Assembly (NCBI GenBank): GCA_026391775.1
Contig: JAPLDK010000064.1
Span: 1-36,250, forward strand
Length of the DNA stretch: 36,250 bases
Reading direction: 5' to 3'
DNA from: Bacteroidota bacterium
GTDB lineage: Bacteria > Bacteroidota > Bacteroidia > Bacteroidales > FEN-979
The position numbers were made by a program, and so were the translations under genes. Below, one piece after another: positions 1 to 7,620 of this stretch; the stretch's first letter is position 1; each line of letters starts with the position of its first letter. The notes under the pieces were generated by a model. That model did no database searches. It was not told the origin of the DNA and saw only the letters and a list, made by a program, of their open reading frames with translations.

Positions 1-65
1 TCTGCTGACTTATCAACAAGGTTGTAATCGTAAGACTTCAGTTTTATTCTAATTCTCTGGCTCAT
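1..65 (-). CDS. rpsJ: 30S ribosomal protein S10, N-terminal fragment
   Basis: Reading the minus strand from the ATG at 65 gives MSQRIRIKLKSYDYNLVDKSA, which is the start of a bacterial S10 protein; the rest lies beyond the left edge. S10 is a small-subunit protein and also the transcription antitermination factor NusE. The start is only 8 nt after the fusA stop codon, so it should be the fourth gene of the rpsL-rpsG-fusA transcript. This order (S12, S7, EF-G, S10) is the usual one in Bacteroidota, where str and S10 operons run together. Confidence 0.92.
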   Translation of the reverse strand, partial: MSQRIRIKLKSYDYNLVDKSA

Positions 66-73
66 ATAAATGA

Positions 74-2179
74 TTAATATACAGGCACGTAGCCTCTGAT
101 TTTAAATAACACTTCATCCATAACCTCCTGAGGAGTCGGGGAGTACTGCGAAAATTCAAGCATACATGTTGCCCTTCCGCTGGTGATGCTTCTGAGCGTG
201 GTAACATACCCAAACATTTCTGCAAGGGGTACCCTCCCATGAATAACGGCATTACCAATTCGTGATTCAACATGTTCGACATGCCCGCGGCGTTTATGCA
301 AATCGCCGGTAACTTCACCCATGCTTTCATTCGGGGTGATGATTTCAAAGCGCATGATTGGTTCCAATAAAACAACTTTGGCTTTTTTAGTGGCTTCCCT
401 GAATGCGATTCCTGCGGCAATCTGGAACGATAATGAATCGGAATCAACACTGTGAAACGCACCATCGAGCAGGCGGACCTTAATACTTTCCATCTGGAAA
501 CCGATGACGGGGCCATTTGACATTCCCGATTTAAGTCCTTTTTCAATTGCCGGGATAAATTCCTTCGGGATATTTCCGCCCTTCACATCATTAATGAACT
601 GAAGGCCTTTAACTCCCTTGTCGGCAGGAGAAATTTCAATTGAAAGGTCGGCAAAACGACCTTTACCACCGCTTTGCTTTTTATATACCTCGTGGTGCAT
701 CACCGAATTGACGACAGCTTCCTTGTATGCAACCTGCGGATTTCCGCGATTCACATCAATATTGAACTCACGTCTCATCCTGTCGGCAATGATATCCAGG
801 TGAAGTTCTCCCATCCCGCTTATCACGGTCTGGCCTGTTTCTTCATCAATCTTAACACGGAAGGTCGGATCCTCTTCGGCCATTCTTTTCAGGCAGTTGG
901 CAAGTTTCTCAACGTCATCCTGTGTTTTAGGCTCAATGGCCATGTTGATAACGGGCTCGGGGAAACTCATGGTTTCCAGCATGATGGGATGCCTGAGGTC
1001 GCAAAGTGTGTCCCCTGTGCGGATTTCTTTAAATCCTACAGCAACTCCGATCTCCCCGGCTTCGATATGTTTGAGGGGAATCTGTTTGTTGGCATGCATC
1101 TGTACAAGGCGCAACAGCCTTTCTTTCTTCTCTGTATTGACATTCAATACCACATCACCTGCATTGAGAGAGCCCGAATAGACACGGAAAAAGGCAATCC
1201 GCCCTACGAAAGGATCGGTTGCAATTTTAAAAGCCAGGGCCGAAAACGGTTCCTGAGGATCAGGATGACGTTCTTCTTCTTTTTCAGTGAAGGGGTTAAT
1301 GCCTTTGATAGCAGGCATATCATATGGTGAAGGCAGGAACCTGATAATGCTGTCGATCAGGGTCTGAACGCCTTTATTCTTAAATGATGCTCCGCAGATT
1401 ACAGGAGTGATCCTGTTCTGAATAGTGGCTTTGCGGATCTGGGCAATCACATCCTCTTCGGTTATTGAATCGGGATTTTCGAGGAATTTGTGAAGCAGTT
1501 CCTCGCTTTCTTCAGCAGCTCCTTCTATGAGCTTGCTTCGGTATTCGCTTACCTGCTCCTTCATATCTTCGGGCACCGGGATCTCAAAGTATTCCTTTCC
1601 CAATGACGTCTCATCCCATGAATATGCTTTTCCGGAAATGAGGTCCACAACACCCCTGAAATCTTCTTCAGCGCCTATAGGGAGTTGAACAGGGATGGGT
1701 TTTGCACCGAGTTTATCCGTGATCTGTTCGATAACTTTGAAGAAATCGGCACCGGTGCGGTCCATTTTATTTACATAACACATGCGTGGAACATGATATT
1801 TATCGGCCTGTTTCCATACGGTTTCGCTCTGGGGCTCCACTCCGCCTACTGCGCAGAATAAAGCAACAGCGCCGTCGAGCACCCTCAGGGATCTCTCCAC
1901 CTCAACCGTAAAATCCACATGCCCCGGAGTGTCGATAATATTGATACGGTACCGCTGATTATTAAAATCCCAATAGACTGTCGTTGCAGCAGAGGTGATT
2001 GTAATTCCGCGTTCCTGCTCCTGGACCATCCAGTCCATGGTGGCAGTACCGTCGTGCACCTCGCCCATCTTATAGTTGATCCCGGTATAATACAATATCC
2101 GTTCAGTCGTCGTCGTCTTACCGGCGTCGATATGAGCCATAATGCCAATGTTGCGCGTATGTTCGAGTTGCTCGGGCAT
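74..2179 (-). CDS. fusA: Elongation factor G
   Basis: A 701-residue translational GTPase, full length for EF-G, which catalyses ribosomal translocation and acts with RRF in recycling. The P-loop AHIDAGKT is at residues 15-22, the switch II motif DTPGH at about 84-88 and the NKMD guanine-specificity motif at 138-141. The C-terminal domains run to the end without a break. It follows rpsG by 36 nt and precedes rpsJ by 8 nt, so it belongs to the str operon. The operon position argues that this is the housekeeping EF-G and not a FusA2-type paralogue. Nothing in the gene looks unusual. Confidence 0.97.
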   Translation of the reverse strand: MPEQLEHTRNIGIMAHIDAGKTTTTERILYYTGINYKMGEVHDGTATMDWMVQEQERGITITSAATTVYWDFNNQRYRINIIDTPGHVDFTVEVERSLRVLDGAVALFCAVGGVEPQSETVWKQADKYHVPRMCYVNKMDRTGADFFKVIEQITDKLGAKPIPVQLPIGAEEDFRGVVDLISGKAYSWDETSLGKEYFEIPVPEDMKEQVSEYRSKLIEGAAEESEELLHKFLENPDSITEEDVIAQIRKATIQNRITPVICGASFKNKGVQTLIDSIIRFLPSPYDMPAIKGINPFTEKEEERHPDPQEPFSALAFKIATDPFVGRIAFFRVYSGSLNAGDVVLNVNTEKKERLLRLVQMHANKQIPLKHIEAGEIGVAVGFKEIRTGDTLCDLRHPIMLETMSFPEPVINMAIEPKTQDDVEKLANCLKRMAEEDPTFRVKIDEETGQTVISGMGELHLDIIADRMRREFNIDVNRGNPQVAYKEAVVNSVMHHEVYKKQSGGKGRFADLSIEISPADKGVKGLQFINDVKGGNIPKEFIPAIEKGLKSGMSNGPVIGFQMESIKVRLLDGAFHSVDSDSLSFQIAAGIAFREATKKAKVVLLEPIMRFEIITPNESMGEVTGDLHKRRGHVEHVESRIGNAVIHGRVPLAEMFGYVTTLRSITSGRATCMLEFSQYSPTPQEVMDEVLFKIRGYVPVY

Positions 2180-2215
2180 TATATAATATATTGTATAGGG
2201 TTCCGGTTAATGGTA

Positions 2216-2683
2216 TTAAAATCTGAAATGTGAAAATGCCTTGTTGGCTTCTGCCATACGGTGTGTATCCTCTTTTCTCTTGAAAGCCGCACCTTCTTCC
2301 TTGTAGGCGGCAATGATCTCAGAGGCCAACTTCTGGGCCATACTTTTTTCGTGGCGTTTCCTTGCAAATCCAACCAGTGATTTCATCCCGATTGAACTCT
2401 TACGTGCGGGCCTGATTTCGGAAGGGATCTGGAAAGTGGCACCACCGATACGGCGGCTGCGAACCTCTACAGAAGGAGTAACATTCGCCAGAGCTTTCTT
2501 GAAAACATCGAGCCCGTCTTCCTTGGTCTTTTCGCTTACGATGTCAATGGCTTCATAAAAGATGTCGTATGACTGGTTCTTCTTGCCACTGAACATCATA
2601 TTATTGACGAACTTGGTCACCAGCATATCGCTGAACCTTGGGTCAGGAATGATGAGCCTTTTCTTTGGTCTTGATTTTCTCAT
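2216..2683 (-). CDS. rpsG: 30S ribosomal protein S7
   Basis: A 155-residue protein beginning [17 protein letters not shown], of the normal length for S7, the primary binder that nucleates assembly of the 30S head. The conserved central segment with GGATFQIP is at about residues 82-89. It lies 23 nt after rpsL. This gap is too short for the S7-binding regulatory structure that occupies the rpsL-rpsG gap of Escherichia coli, so any feedback control here would have to sit elsewhere, for example in the long leader upstream of rpsL (inference). Confidence 0.97.
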   Translation of the reverse strand: MRKSRPKKRLIIPDPRFSDMLVTKFVNNMMFSGKKNQSYDIFYEAIDIVSEKTKEDGLDVFKKALANVTPSVEVRSRRIGGATFQIPSEIRPARKSSIGMKSLVGFARKRHEKSMAQKLASEIIAAYKEEGAAFKRKEDTHRMAEANKAFSHFRF

Positions 2684-2706
2684 ATGCGCTTAAATAACAG
2701 CTGTGA

Positions 2707-3090
2707 TTATGCTTTCTTTTCTTTAGGCTTCTTGGCACCATACTTTGAACGGCGCTGCTTCCGTCCTTCAACACCTGATGTATCGAGGGCCCCACGGATA
2801 ATATGGTAACGAACACCGGGAAGATCCTTTACACGGCCTCCGCGGATCATCACGATGGAGTGTTCCTGGAGATTATGACCTTCACCCGGGATGTAAGCGT
2901 TCACTTCCTTCCCGTTTGTCAAACGAACACGTGCAACTTTACGCATTGCTGAATTGGGCTTTTTAGGAGTGGTTGTGTAAACCCTCACGCAAACACCGCG
3001 GCGCTGGGGACATGAATCAAGGGCAGGAGCTTTACTCTTGTCCGTCAATTTGTGTCTTCCTTTACGAACCAATTGCGAAATTGTAGGCAT
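2707..3090 (-). CDS. rpsL: 30S ribosomal protein S12
   Basis: A 127-residue S12, first gene of the str operon and part of the decoding centre. The TTPKKPNSA segment (about residues 40-48) and the [10 protein letters not shown] segment (about 86-95) are intact. These hold the lysines altered in streptomycin-resistant mutants and the aspartate that is methylthiolated in some bacteria; both have the ordinary sensitive-type residues. The ATG at 3090 is preceded by an A/T-rich stretch without a Shine-Dalgarno sequence, as usual in Bacteroidota. The lysine-rich tail (AKKPKEKKA) is typical. Confidence 0.97.
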   Translation of the reverse strand: MPTISQLVRKGRHKLTDKSKAPALDSCPQRRGVCVRVYTTTPKKPNSAMRKVARVRLTNGKEVNAYIPGEGHNLQEHSIVMIRGGRVKDLPGVRYHIIRGALDTSGVEGRKQRRSKYGAKKPKEKKA

Positions 3091-3305
3091 ATTGAAATGT
3101 TTAAATTCTTTTCAAAGTTGTGACGCTAAAACCCGCGTCAGGTAAAGAAGGATATTGGCTGTTAATATAAAAGGAGACTTACAGAGAGACTTTTTCACGG
3201 CAACCGACGTTCCGGCTGCTGTTGAAACCTATAGATGTCTCGCTTTGTCAGGTTTCCTTACTATTTTCGGCTTAGTATCCCCTCAAAAACCAAATCTGAT
3301 TTTCG
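3091..3305 (-). promoter_or_regulatory. Long structured 5' leader of the str operon
   Basis: About 215 nt separate the predicted transcription start (near 3305) from the rpsL ATG, with no ORF on the operon strand. Four inverted repeats can be paired by eye: 3280-3309 (CCCTC/GAGGG extended by A-U pairs), 3224-3256 (GAAACC/GGTTTC, 21-nt loop), 3200-3219 (7-bp stem GCAGCCG/CGGTTGC with one G-U pair, 6-nt loop) and 3121-3140 (TGACGC/GCGTCA, 8-nt loop). There is no terminator-like T run after them. It could be an autoregulatory ribosomal-protein leader. No known leader family was recognised. Confidence 0.55.
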
Positions 3306-3311
3306 AGGGTG

Positions 3312-3341
3312 CAAAATTACAATTTATTTTCTTTCAAACAA
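3312..3341 (-). promoter_or_regulatory. str operon promoter (TTG-N19-TAATTTTG)
   Basis: On the minus strand TTG (3341-3339) is followed after exactly 19 nt by TAATTTTG (3319-3312). This matches the Bacteroidota primary sigma factor consensus TTG-N19-21-TAnnTTTG. It is the best promoter in the window and faces rpsL-rpsG-fusA-rpsJ. Confidence 0.85.
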
Positions 3342-3416
3342 GAGATTTAATGTTTTTTTTACAAACTCTTGCAAAAATTGCCGAAAATGTTGTTCTTCCC
3401 CTTACTGAATGATGAC

Positions 3417-3433
3417 TGCGGATGTCATCCGCA
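3417..3433. repeat. Short perfect palindromic hairpin after the methyltransferase gene
   Basis: TGCGGAT-gtc-ATCCGCA forms a 7-bp stem with a 3-nt loop. It lies about 33 bp past the stop codon of the methyltransferase gene and about 75 bp upstream of the str promoter. There is no T run on either strand, so it is at most a weak terminator of the methyltransferase transcript. It could instead be a protein-binding site. Confidence 0.35.
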
Positions 3434-3465
3434 TTCATAAAAACAGGATAAAAAACAAGGAATTG

Positions 3466-4209
3466 TCAGAATTTTCTCCTTATTATCATAGCAGTGGTTT
3501 CCATATCGGGGAGAACAACCATCGCTTCAGGTACTGTTTTGCAAAAATCGTCAACTGCTTTGACCACCCCTTCCCATTTATAATTATAATCGTGGACCAT
3601 GATAACCCCGCCCGGGCTAAGACGGGGATAAAAAAACTCGAGACCTGCTTTGGTTGGATTATACAGATCGGCATCAATATTTACCAATGCAAACTTTTCA
3701 TGCACCACCTTTAAAGCCGATCCGGGGAAATGCCCGGGTTGTACCGAAATATTCTTGTTCCCGGCAATGGTGGCCAATACCTTACTTATACGGGTGTCGG
3801 CAAAATTACTTGTGGTATAGGTTGCCGCCTCCCCTTTTTCAACTGCAAGATCCTGGTTTTTGAACCCTTCGAAGGTATCGAAGAGATGTAATCTCCGTTC
3901 GGGGTCCATATGATGCAATACCCTGGCGCTCTCGCCCTGATAGACACCAAGCTCTGCAAAAGCCCCAGGGACCTGCTCTTTTTTAAGTCTTTCGACCTGG
4001 AACCAGAAGTTGAAAAAACGAACCTTATCGGGGTAGTTTTTTTCAAGTTTAAGCAGTGTACGCGACAACCGTCCCTCCTTCCTGGCATTCCTCCACCCTG
4101 GCGGCTGGTAATTTGGGTTAAATATCACATCCCATAAATACCTTACAAAAAGTATTACGACAAGTATGATAAGTGAATAATTAATGATTTGAAAGACAGG
4201 TATTTTCAT
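3466..4209 (-). CDS. TylF/MycF-like class I methyltransferase with N-terminal membrane anchor
   Basis: A 247-residue protein. Residues about 8-26 form one hydrophobic helix (IINYSLIILVVILFVRYLW), so it is probably held at the inner membrane with the catalytic domain in the cytoplasm. The rest resembles the TylF (macrocin O-methyltransferase) family: an SAM-binding segment AELGVYQGESA at about 85-95, LFDTFEGF at about 109-116, an acidic metal-binding-like segment NIDADLYNPTKAG, and a late VHDYN motif. Family members methylate hydroxyls of sugars or small molecules; the substrate here cannot be told. It stands alone, away from any sugar or antibiotic cluster. Confidence 0.75.
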   Translation of the reverse strand: MKIPVFQIINYSLIILVVILFVRYLWDVIFNPNYQPPGWRNARKEGRLSRTLLKLEKNYPDKVRFFNFWFQVERLKKEQVPGAFAELGVYQGESARVLHHMDPERRLHLFDTFEGFKNQDLAVEKGEAATYTTSNFADTRISKVLATIAGNKNISVQPGHFPGSALKVVHEKFALVNIDADLYNPTKAGLEFFYPRLSPGGVIMVHDYNYKWEGVVKAVDDFCKTVPEAMVVLPDMETTAMIIRRKF

Positions 4210-4274
4210 GAACGAAAAAAATGGAGTATTAAAACTAATGTAAAAATAAGGATAAAGTGCATAACAACCAACAA

Positions 4275-4310
4275 AAAGAGGCTGTCTCGTACTTTTGAGA
4301 CAGCCTCTTT
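4275..4310 (-). terminator. Rho-independent terminator of the first thioester-type lipoprotein gene
   Basis: A perfect 14-bp inverted repeat (AAAGAGGCTGTCTC / GAGACAGCCTCTTT) with an 8-nt loop starts 26 bp beyond the lipoprotein stop codon. The minus-strand copy ends in a run of T. Because it is nearly symmetrical it could act in both directions. The same core recurs at 6008-6040 and 36110-36144. Confidence 0.85.
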
Positions 4311-4335
4311 AAACTAAAAGCTAAAATTTATTTTA

Positions 4336-5814
4336 TTACGGGTCAAGCTTGATAAACATGGTCTGAATAGTCGGGTTCGAAGCATTGCCCGGTGTGCCTA
4401 CAGGAATGAAAACAACTGCTGCCCAGCCGCCAGTGGGAACTTTGTACCCGTTGCCATAGGCATTGGCATCATTTTTCATCTGTGTCATCATAGTGGTTAC
4501 ATTAGGAACACCGCCTTCAGCAACACCGTTCCATGCCGGAGATTCAAGAAGCCATAACGCTCCCTGGAGATCGTACCAATGATATCCGGGATACCAGTCA
4601 AGATGGTTTAGTACCCAGTTGTACTTGTCCCATGGCCTGGTTTGGGCAAATGCCGGAAGCAAAGCGGGATATAATGATGAATAAACATTCATGTTGTAAC
4701 TCTGGCCCACGGTAATAGTCGTCTGATGGTCGCAGCACCATGATGCGTAAAGCCCATTGCTGATCTCATAGCCACTGGCTACACTTGTAAGATTTGCATC
4801 CACATAACCTCCCTGGGAACCGGGGGCATAACCACCTGTAATAGTATAAGTAGCTGTGTTAGGAAGATTGATCCATGGAGGAAGAACATAGTCGGCATTC
4901 GGATTGCAATAACCTATCGAGAAGTCGCAAACACCATCACTGTTCTGGGGAATCACCTGAGCATCGGAAATTGTCCAGCTCTTGAAATAAACATAGTCAA
5001 ACCCGGGGCCTTTCCTGACTTTCACATAGAGTTTGAACTCAAAATTGTCGGTAATGCCTTTCCTGTCGGCATACTGTACCTTTAAAGGTTGTCCTTCACC
5101 ATTCCATGCTTCATTATTGAATACATTCATCAATATATTGTTCCTGTATACCTCAATCTTACAGATTGCAGGCAGGTCGATCTGAATACCGTTGGATTGT
5201 GCAAGGTAGGGCGAACCCGGAATAGAATAATCGGCTATGCTTTTGATACAAAGGTCGCCGAAAAATGGCTGTTCGCGAAGAGTAACCTCTTCAATCTGGA
5301 AGAATGTAAAGCCGAAATCGGTGTAGTTGCTCGGCTGATAGCATACTGCCTCAACCGGGACTTGTGTCTTTTTGAAAGCATCCACCGTGAATGTAATATC
5401 CAGTGGTGAAGAAACATAGGGTGCATAATTCGAACCTGTATGAGGCACTGCCGAAAGCATTACATCATCGGTTGAATCATTTGGGGTCTGGTGATCGCTC
5501 CAGATGGTAAATTCCTGCAAAGTATGCAAGCCGGTCCCAAGCTGAAGGGTATTCGTGTAAGGAACTCCATTTACGTAAAAAACCGCTCTCACATAGTGTT
5601 TATTGTCAATAGTGATTTTGGTATAGTTTGACGTTTGGGAGAAACAATCCGTACTTACGGTAGATTTCAGCCCACCGGATTGACCGGGGGCAATGGAGAA
5701 GCTCACGCCCTGAGAAGGTTGCTGGGTAGTAGGTCCGTCATTTTTGGCCTTGTTACAACCAGCGAATGCGAGGACTAACCCAAGAACTGCTAAATTTAAA
5801 ATTAACTTTTTCAT
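4336..5814 (-). CDS. Predicted surface lipoprotein with a C-terminal internal-thioester-like (TED/TQXA) domain, copy 1
   Basis: A 492-residue protein with a lipoprotein signal peptide (lipobox-like LAFAGC, Cys20). Residues about 35-185 look like a beta-rich domain and 186-290 like a second one. Residues about 295-475 resemble the thioester domains of Gram-positive adhesins: an aromatic-Cys-x-Asp motif (ASWCCDH, Cys360/Cys361), then WDKYNWVLNH (395-404), then a Gln motif LQGALW with Gln417. In the known family a Cys and this Gln form an internal thioester that can bind host or surface amines covalently. That function is inferred here. No type IX secretion tail or LPXTG is present. It is about 85% identical by eye and colinear without gaps to the gene at 6078-7556. 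It has its own promoter and terminator. Confidence 0.72.
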   Translation of the reverse strand: MKKLILNLAVLGLVLAFAGCNKAKNDGPTTQQPSQGVSFSIAPGQSGGLKSTVSTDCFSQTSNYTKITIDNKHYVRAVFYVNGVPYTNTLQLGTGLHTLQEFTIWSDHQTPNDSTDDVMLSAVPHTGSNYAPYVSSPLDITFTVDAFKKTQVPVEAVCYQPSNYTDFGFTFFQIEEVTLREQPFFGDLCIKSIADYSIPGSPYLAQSNGIQIDLPAICKIEVYRNNILMNVFNNEAWNGEGQPLKVQYADRKGITDNFEFKLYVKVRKGPGFDYVYFKSWTISDAQVIPQNSDGVCDFSIGYCNPNADYVLPPWINLPNTATYTITGGYAPGSQGGYVDANLTSVASGYEISNGLYASWCCDHQTTITVGQSYNMNVYSSLYPALLPAFAQTRPWDKYNWVLNHLDWYPGYHWYDLQGALWLLESPAWNGVAEGGVPNVTTMMTQMKNDANAYGNGYKVPTGGWAAVVFIPVGTPGNASNPTIQTMFIKLDP

Positions 5815-5907
5815 TTTACTTGTTTTTTTTGATTGATGGTTAATTTCTTTATGGTTATTATTTTATTTGATTTCAATGCTCCAGCGGTTAAATAATGATC
5901 AATCAAG

Positions 5908-5976
5908 CAAATGTATAACATGCAGAAACCTTTGGAAAGCGATAACAAGTAAGTGCTGACCTATTTTTGGTAAGTG
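5908..5976 (-). promoter_or_regulatory. Promoter of lipoprotein copy 1 with two 21-bp-spaced direct repeats
   Basis: The minus strand has a -7 box TACATTTG (5915-5908) but no good -33 TTG. Upstream are two copies of CACTTAC at 5976-5970 and 5955-5949, exactly 21 bp apart, the nearer one separated from the -7 box by 33 nt. The leader from here to the ATG is about 90 nt. The same arrangement occurs at 10085-10174, which suggests a shared activator. Confidence 0.6.
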
Positions 5977-6007
5977 GTGTTAAATGACACATATTTGTGA
6001 TATAACA

Positions 6008-6040
6008 AAAAGAGGCTGCCCTAATGGAACAGCCTCTTTT
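6008..6040 (-). terminator. Terminator of the LruC/lipoprotein operon
   Basis: An 11-bp inverted repeat AAAAGAGGCTG / CAGCCTCTTTT with an 11-nt loop lies 38 bp after the stop of the second lipoprotein gene and ends in T residues on the minus strand. It shares the AAAGAGGCTG core with the hairpin at 4275-4310. Confidence 0.8.
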
Positions 6041-6077
6041 GAGTTAAAGAAGATTATGTTATTCTTTCAGGACCTTA

Positions 6078-7556
6078 TTATGGGTCAAGTTTGATAAACA
6101 TGGTCTGGATAGTAGGAGTCGGTGCATCTGGCGGAGTACCAACCGGGATAAAGACAACTGCAGCCCATCCGCCTGTAGGAACATGGTAGTTAGCTCCATA
6201 AGCATTGGCATCATTATGCATCTGGGTCATCATGGCAGTGAGATTGGGAACACCGCTATGAGCCAGGCCGTTCCATGCCGGATTGTCAAATAACCATATT
6301 GCGCCCTGTAAATCATACCAATGATAACCGGGATACCAGTCAAGATGGTTCAGAAGCCAGTTGATCTTATCCCAGGGAATATTCTGTCCGAAAACGGGAA
6401 GCAGGGCAGGATACAGTGAAGAATATACGTTCATATTGTAGGCGGTTCCCACATTGATTGTAGTCTGATGGTCGCAGCACCATGATGCAAAAGTCCCGTT
6501 AACAATTTCATATCCTGACAATACATTGGTGAGGCTTGCATCTACATAACCACCTAGCCCACCAGGAGCATAAACACCGGTAATTGTGTATGTGGCGGTA
6601 TTAGGAAGGTTGATCCATGGAGGAAGTACATAGTCGGCATTGGGGTTGCAATAACCTATCGAAAAGTCGCAAACACCATCGCTGTTCTGAGGTATCACCT
6701 GAGCATCAGTAATAGTCCAGCTCTTGAAATACACATAATCAAATCCCGGGCCTTTCCTGACTTTCACAAAAAGTTTGAACTCGAAATTGTCGGTAATTCC
6801 CTGCCTGTCGGCATATAACACCTTAAGAGGCTGGCCTTCACCATTCCAGGCTTCATTGTTGAATACATTCATCAGGATGTTGTTCCTGTACACCTCAATT
6901 TTAAAGATTGCAGGAAGGTCAAGCTGAATACCGTTGGATTGGAGGAGGTATGGCGAACCATTTATAGAATAATCTGCTATGCTTTTGATACAAAGGTCGC
7001 CGAAAAATGGCTGTTCGCGAACAGTGACCTGTTCAATCTGGAAGTAGGTAAAACCGAAATCTGTGTAGTTACTCGGCTGATAACAAACTGCCTCAACAGG
7101 GAGCTGGGTCTTTTTAAAGGCTTCTACTGAAAAAGCAATATCCAGGGGTGAAGTCACATAAGGTGCATAATTAGAACCCGTATGCGGCACTGCCGAAAGC
7201 ATTACATCATCGGTGGAATCGTTGGGAGTCTGGTGATCGCTCCAGATAGTAAATTCCTGGAGATGATGCAAGCCTGTTCCCAACTGAAGTGTATTCGTGT
7301 AAGGAACGCCACCTACATAGAATATCACCCTGATGTAATGTATACCGTCAATGGTGATTTTTGCATAGTTTGCCGTCTGGGAGAAACAGTCGGTACTTAC
7401 CGTCGATTTCAGCCCGCCGGTCTGACCGGGAGCAATGGAGAAACTAACACCCTGTGCAGCTTGCTGGGTGGAAGGTTCGGCATTTTTGAACTTGTTACAA
7501 CCTGCAATTGCAAGTATGAAACCAAGAACTGTTAAAATTACTGTTAATTTTTTCAT
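6078..7556 (-). CDS. Predicted surface lipoprotein with a C-terminal internal-thioester-like domain, copy 2
   Basis: A 492-residue paralogue of the protein at 4336-5814, same length and gap-free by eye. An open frame continues upstream to 7712, but the ATG at 7556 begins the signal peptide (MKKLTVILTVLGFILAIAGC, lipobox Cys20), so that start is used. The candidate thioester residues are kept: Cys360/Cys361 in ASWCCDH (codons at 6479-6474) and Gln417 in LQGAIW (codon 6308-6306), with WDKINWLLNH between. Changes between copies are scattered and conservative, and there is no frameshift. It follows the LruC gene by 64 nt with no terminator between, so it is probably the last gene of that operon. 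The 45 bp before the start resemble the leader of copy 1. Confidence 0.72.
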   Translation of the reverse strand: MKKLTVILTVLGFILAIAGCNKFKNAEPSTQQAAQGVSFSIAPGQTGGLKSTVSTDCFSQTANYAKITIDGIHYIRVIFYVGGVPYTNTLQLGTGLHHLQEFTIWSDHQTPNDSTDDVMLSAVPHTGSNYAPYVTSPLDIAFSVEAFKKTQLPVEAVCYQPSNYTDFGFTYFQIEQVTVREQPFFGDLCIKSIADYSINGSPYLLQSNGIQLDLPAIFKIEVYRNNILMNVFNNEAWNGEGQPLKVLYADRQGITDNFEFKLFVKVRKGPGFDYVYFKSWTITDAQVIPQNSDGVCDFSIGYCNPNADYVLPPWINLPNTATYTITGVYAPGGLGGYVDASLTNVLSGYEIVNGTFASWCCDHQTTINVGTAYNMNVYSSLYPALLPVFGQNIPWDKINWLLNHLDWYPGYHWYDLQGAIWLFDNPAWNGLAHSGVPNLTAMMTQMHNDANAYGANYHVPTGGWAAVVFIPVGTPPDAPTPTIQTMFIKLDP

Positions 7557-7620
7557 AATACTTGATGTTTTTGATTGATGATTAATTTCTTGATGGTTAA
7601 TATCTGGAATTAAAAAAATC

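Noticed and set aside
674-1330. A 218-codon plus-strand frame opposite fusA
   Set aside because: Antisense to the conserved EF-G gene, with no recognisable protein features or promoter.
4275-6040. An insertion sequence bounded by the two AAAGAGGCTG hairpins
   Set aside because: The enclosed gene is a lipoprotein with its own promoter, not a transposase, and no target-site duplication is visible; tandem duplication explains the repeats better.
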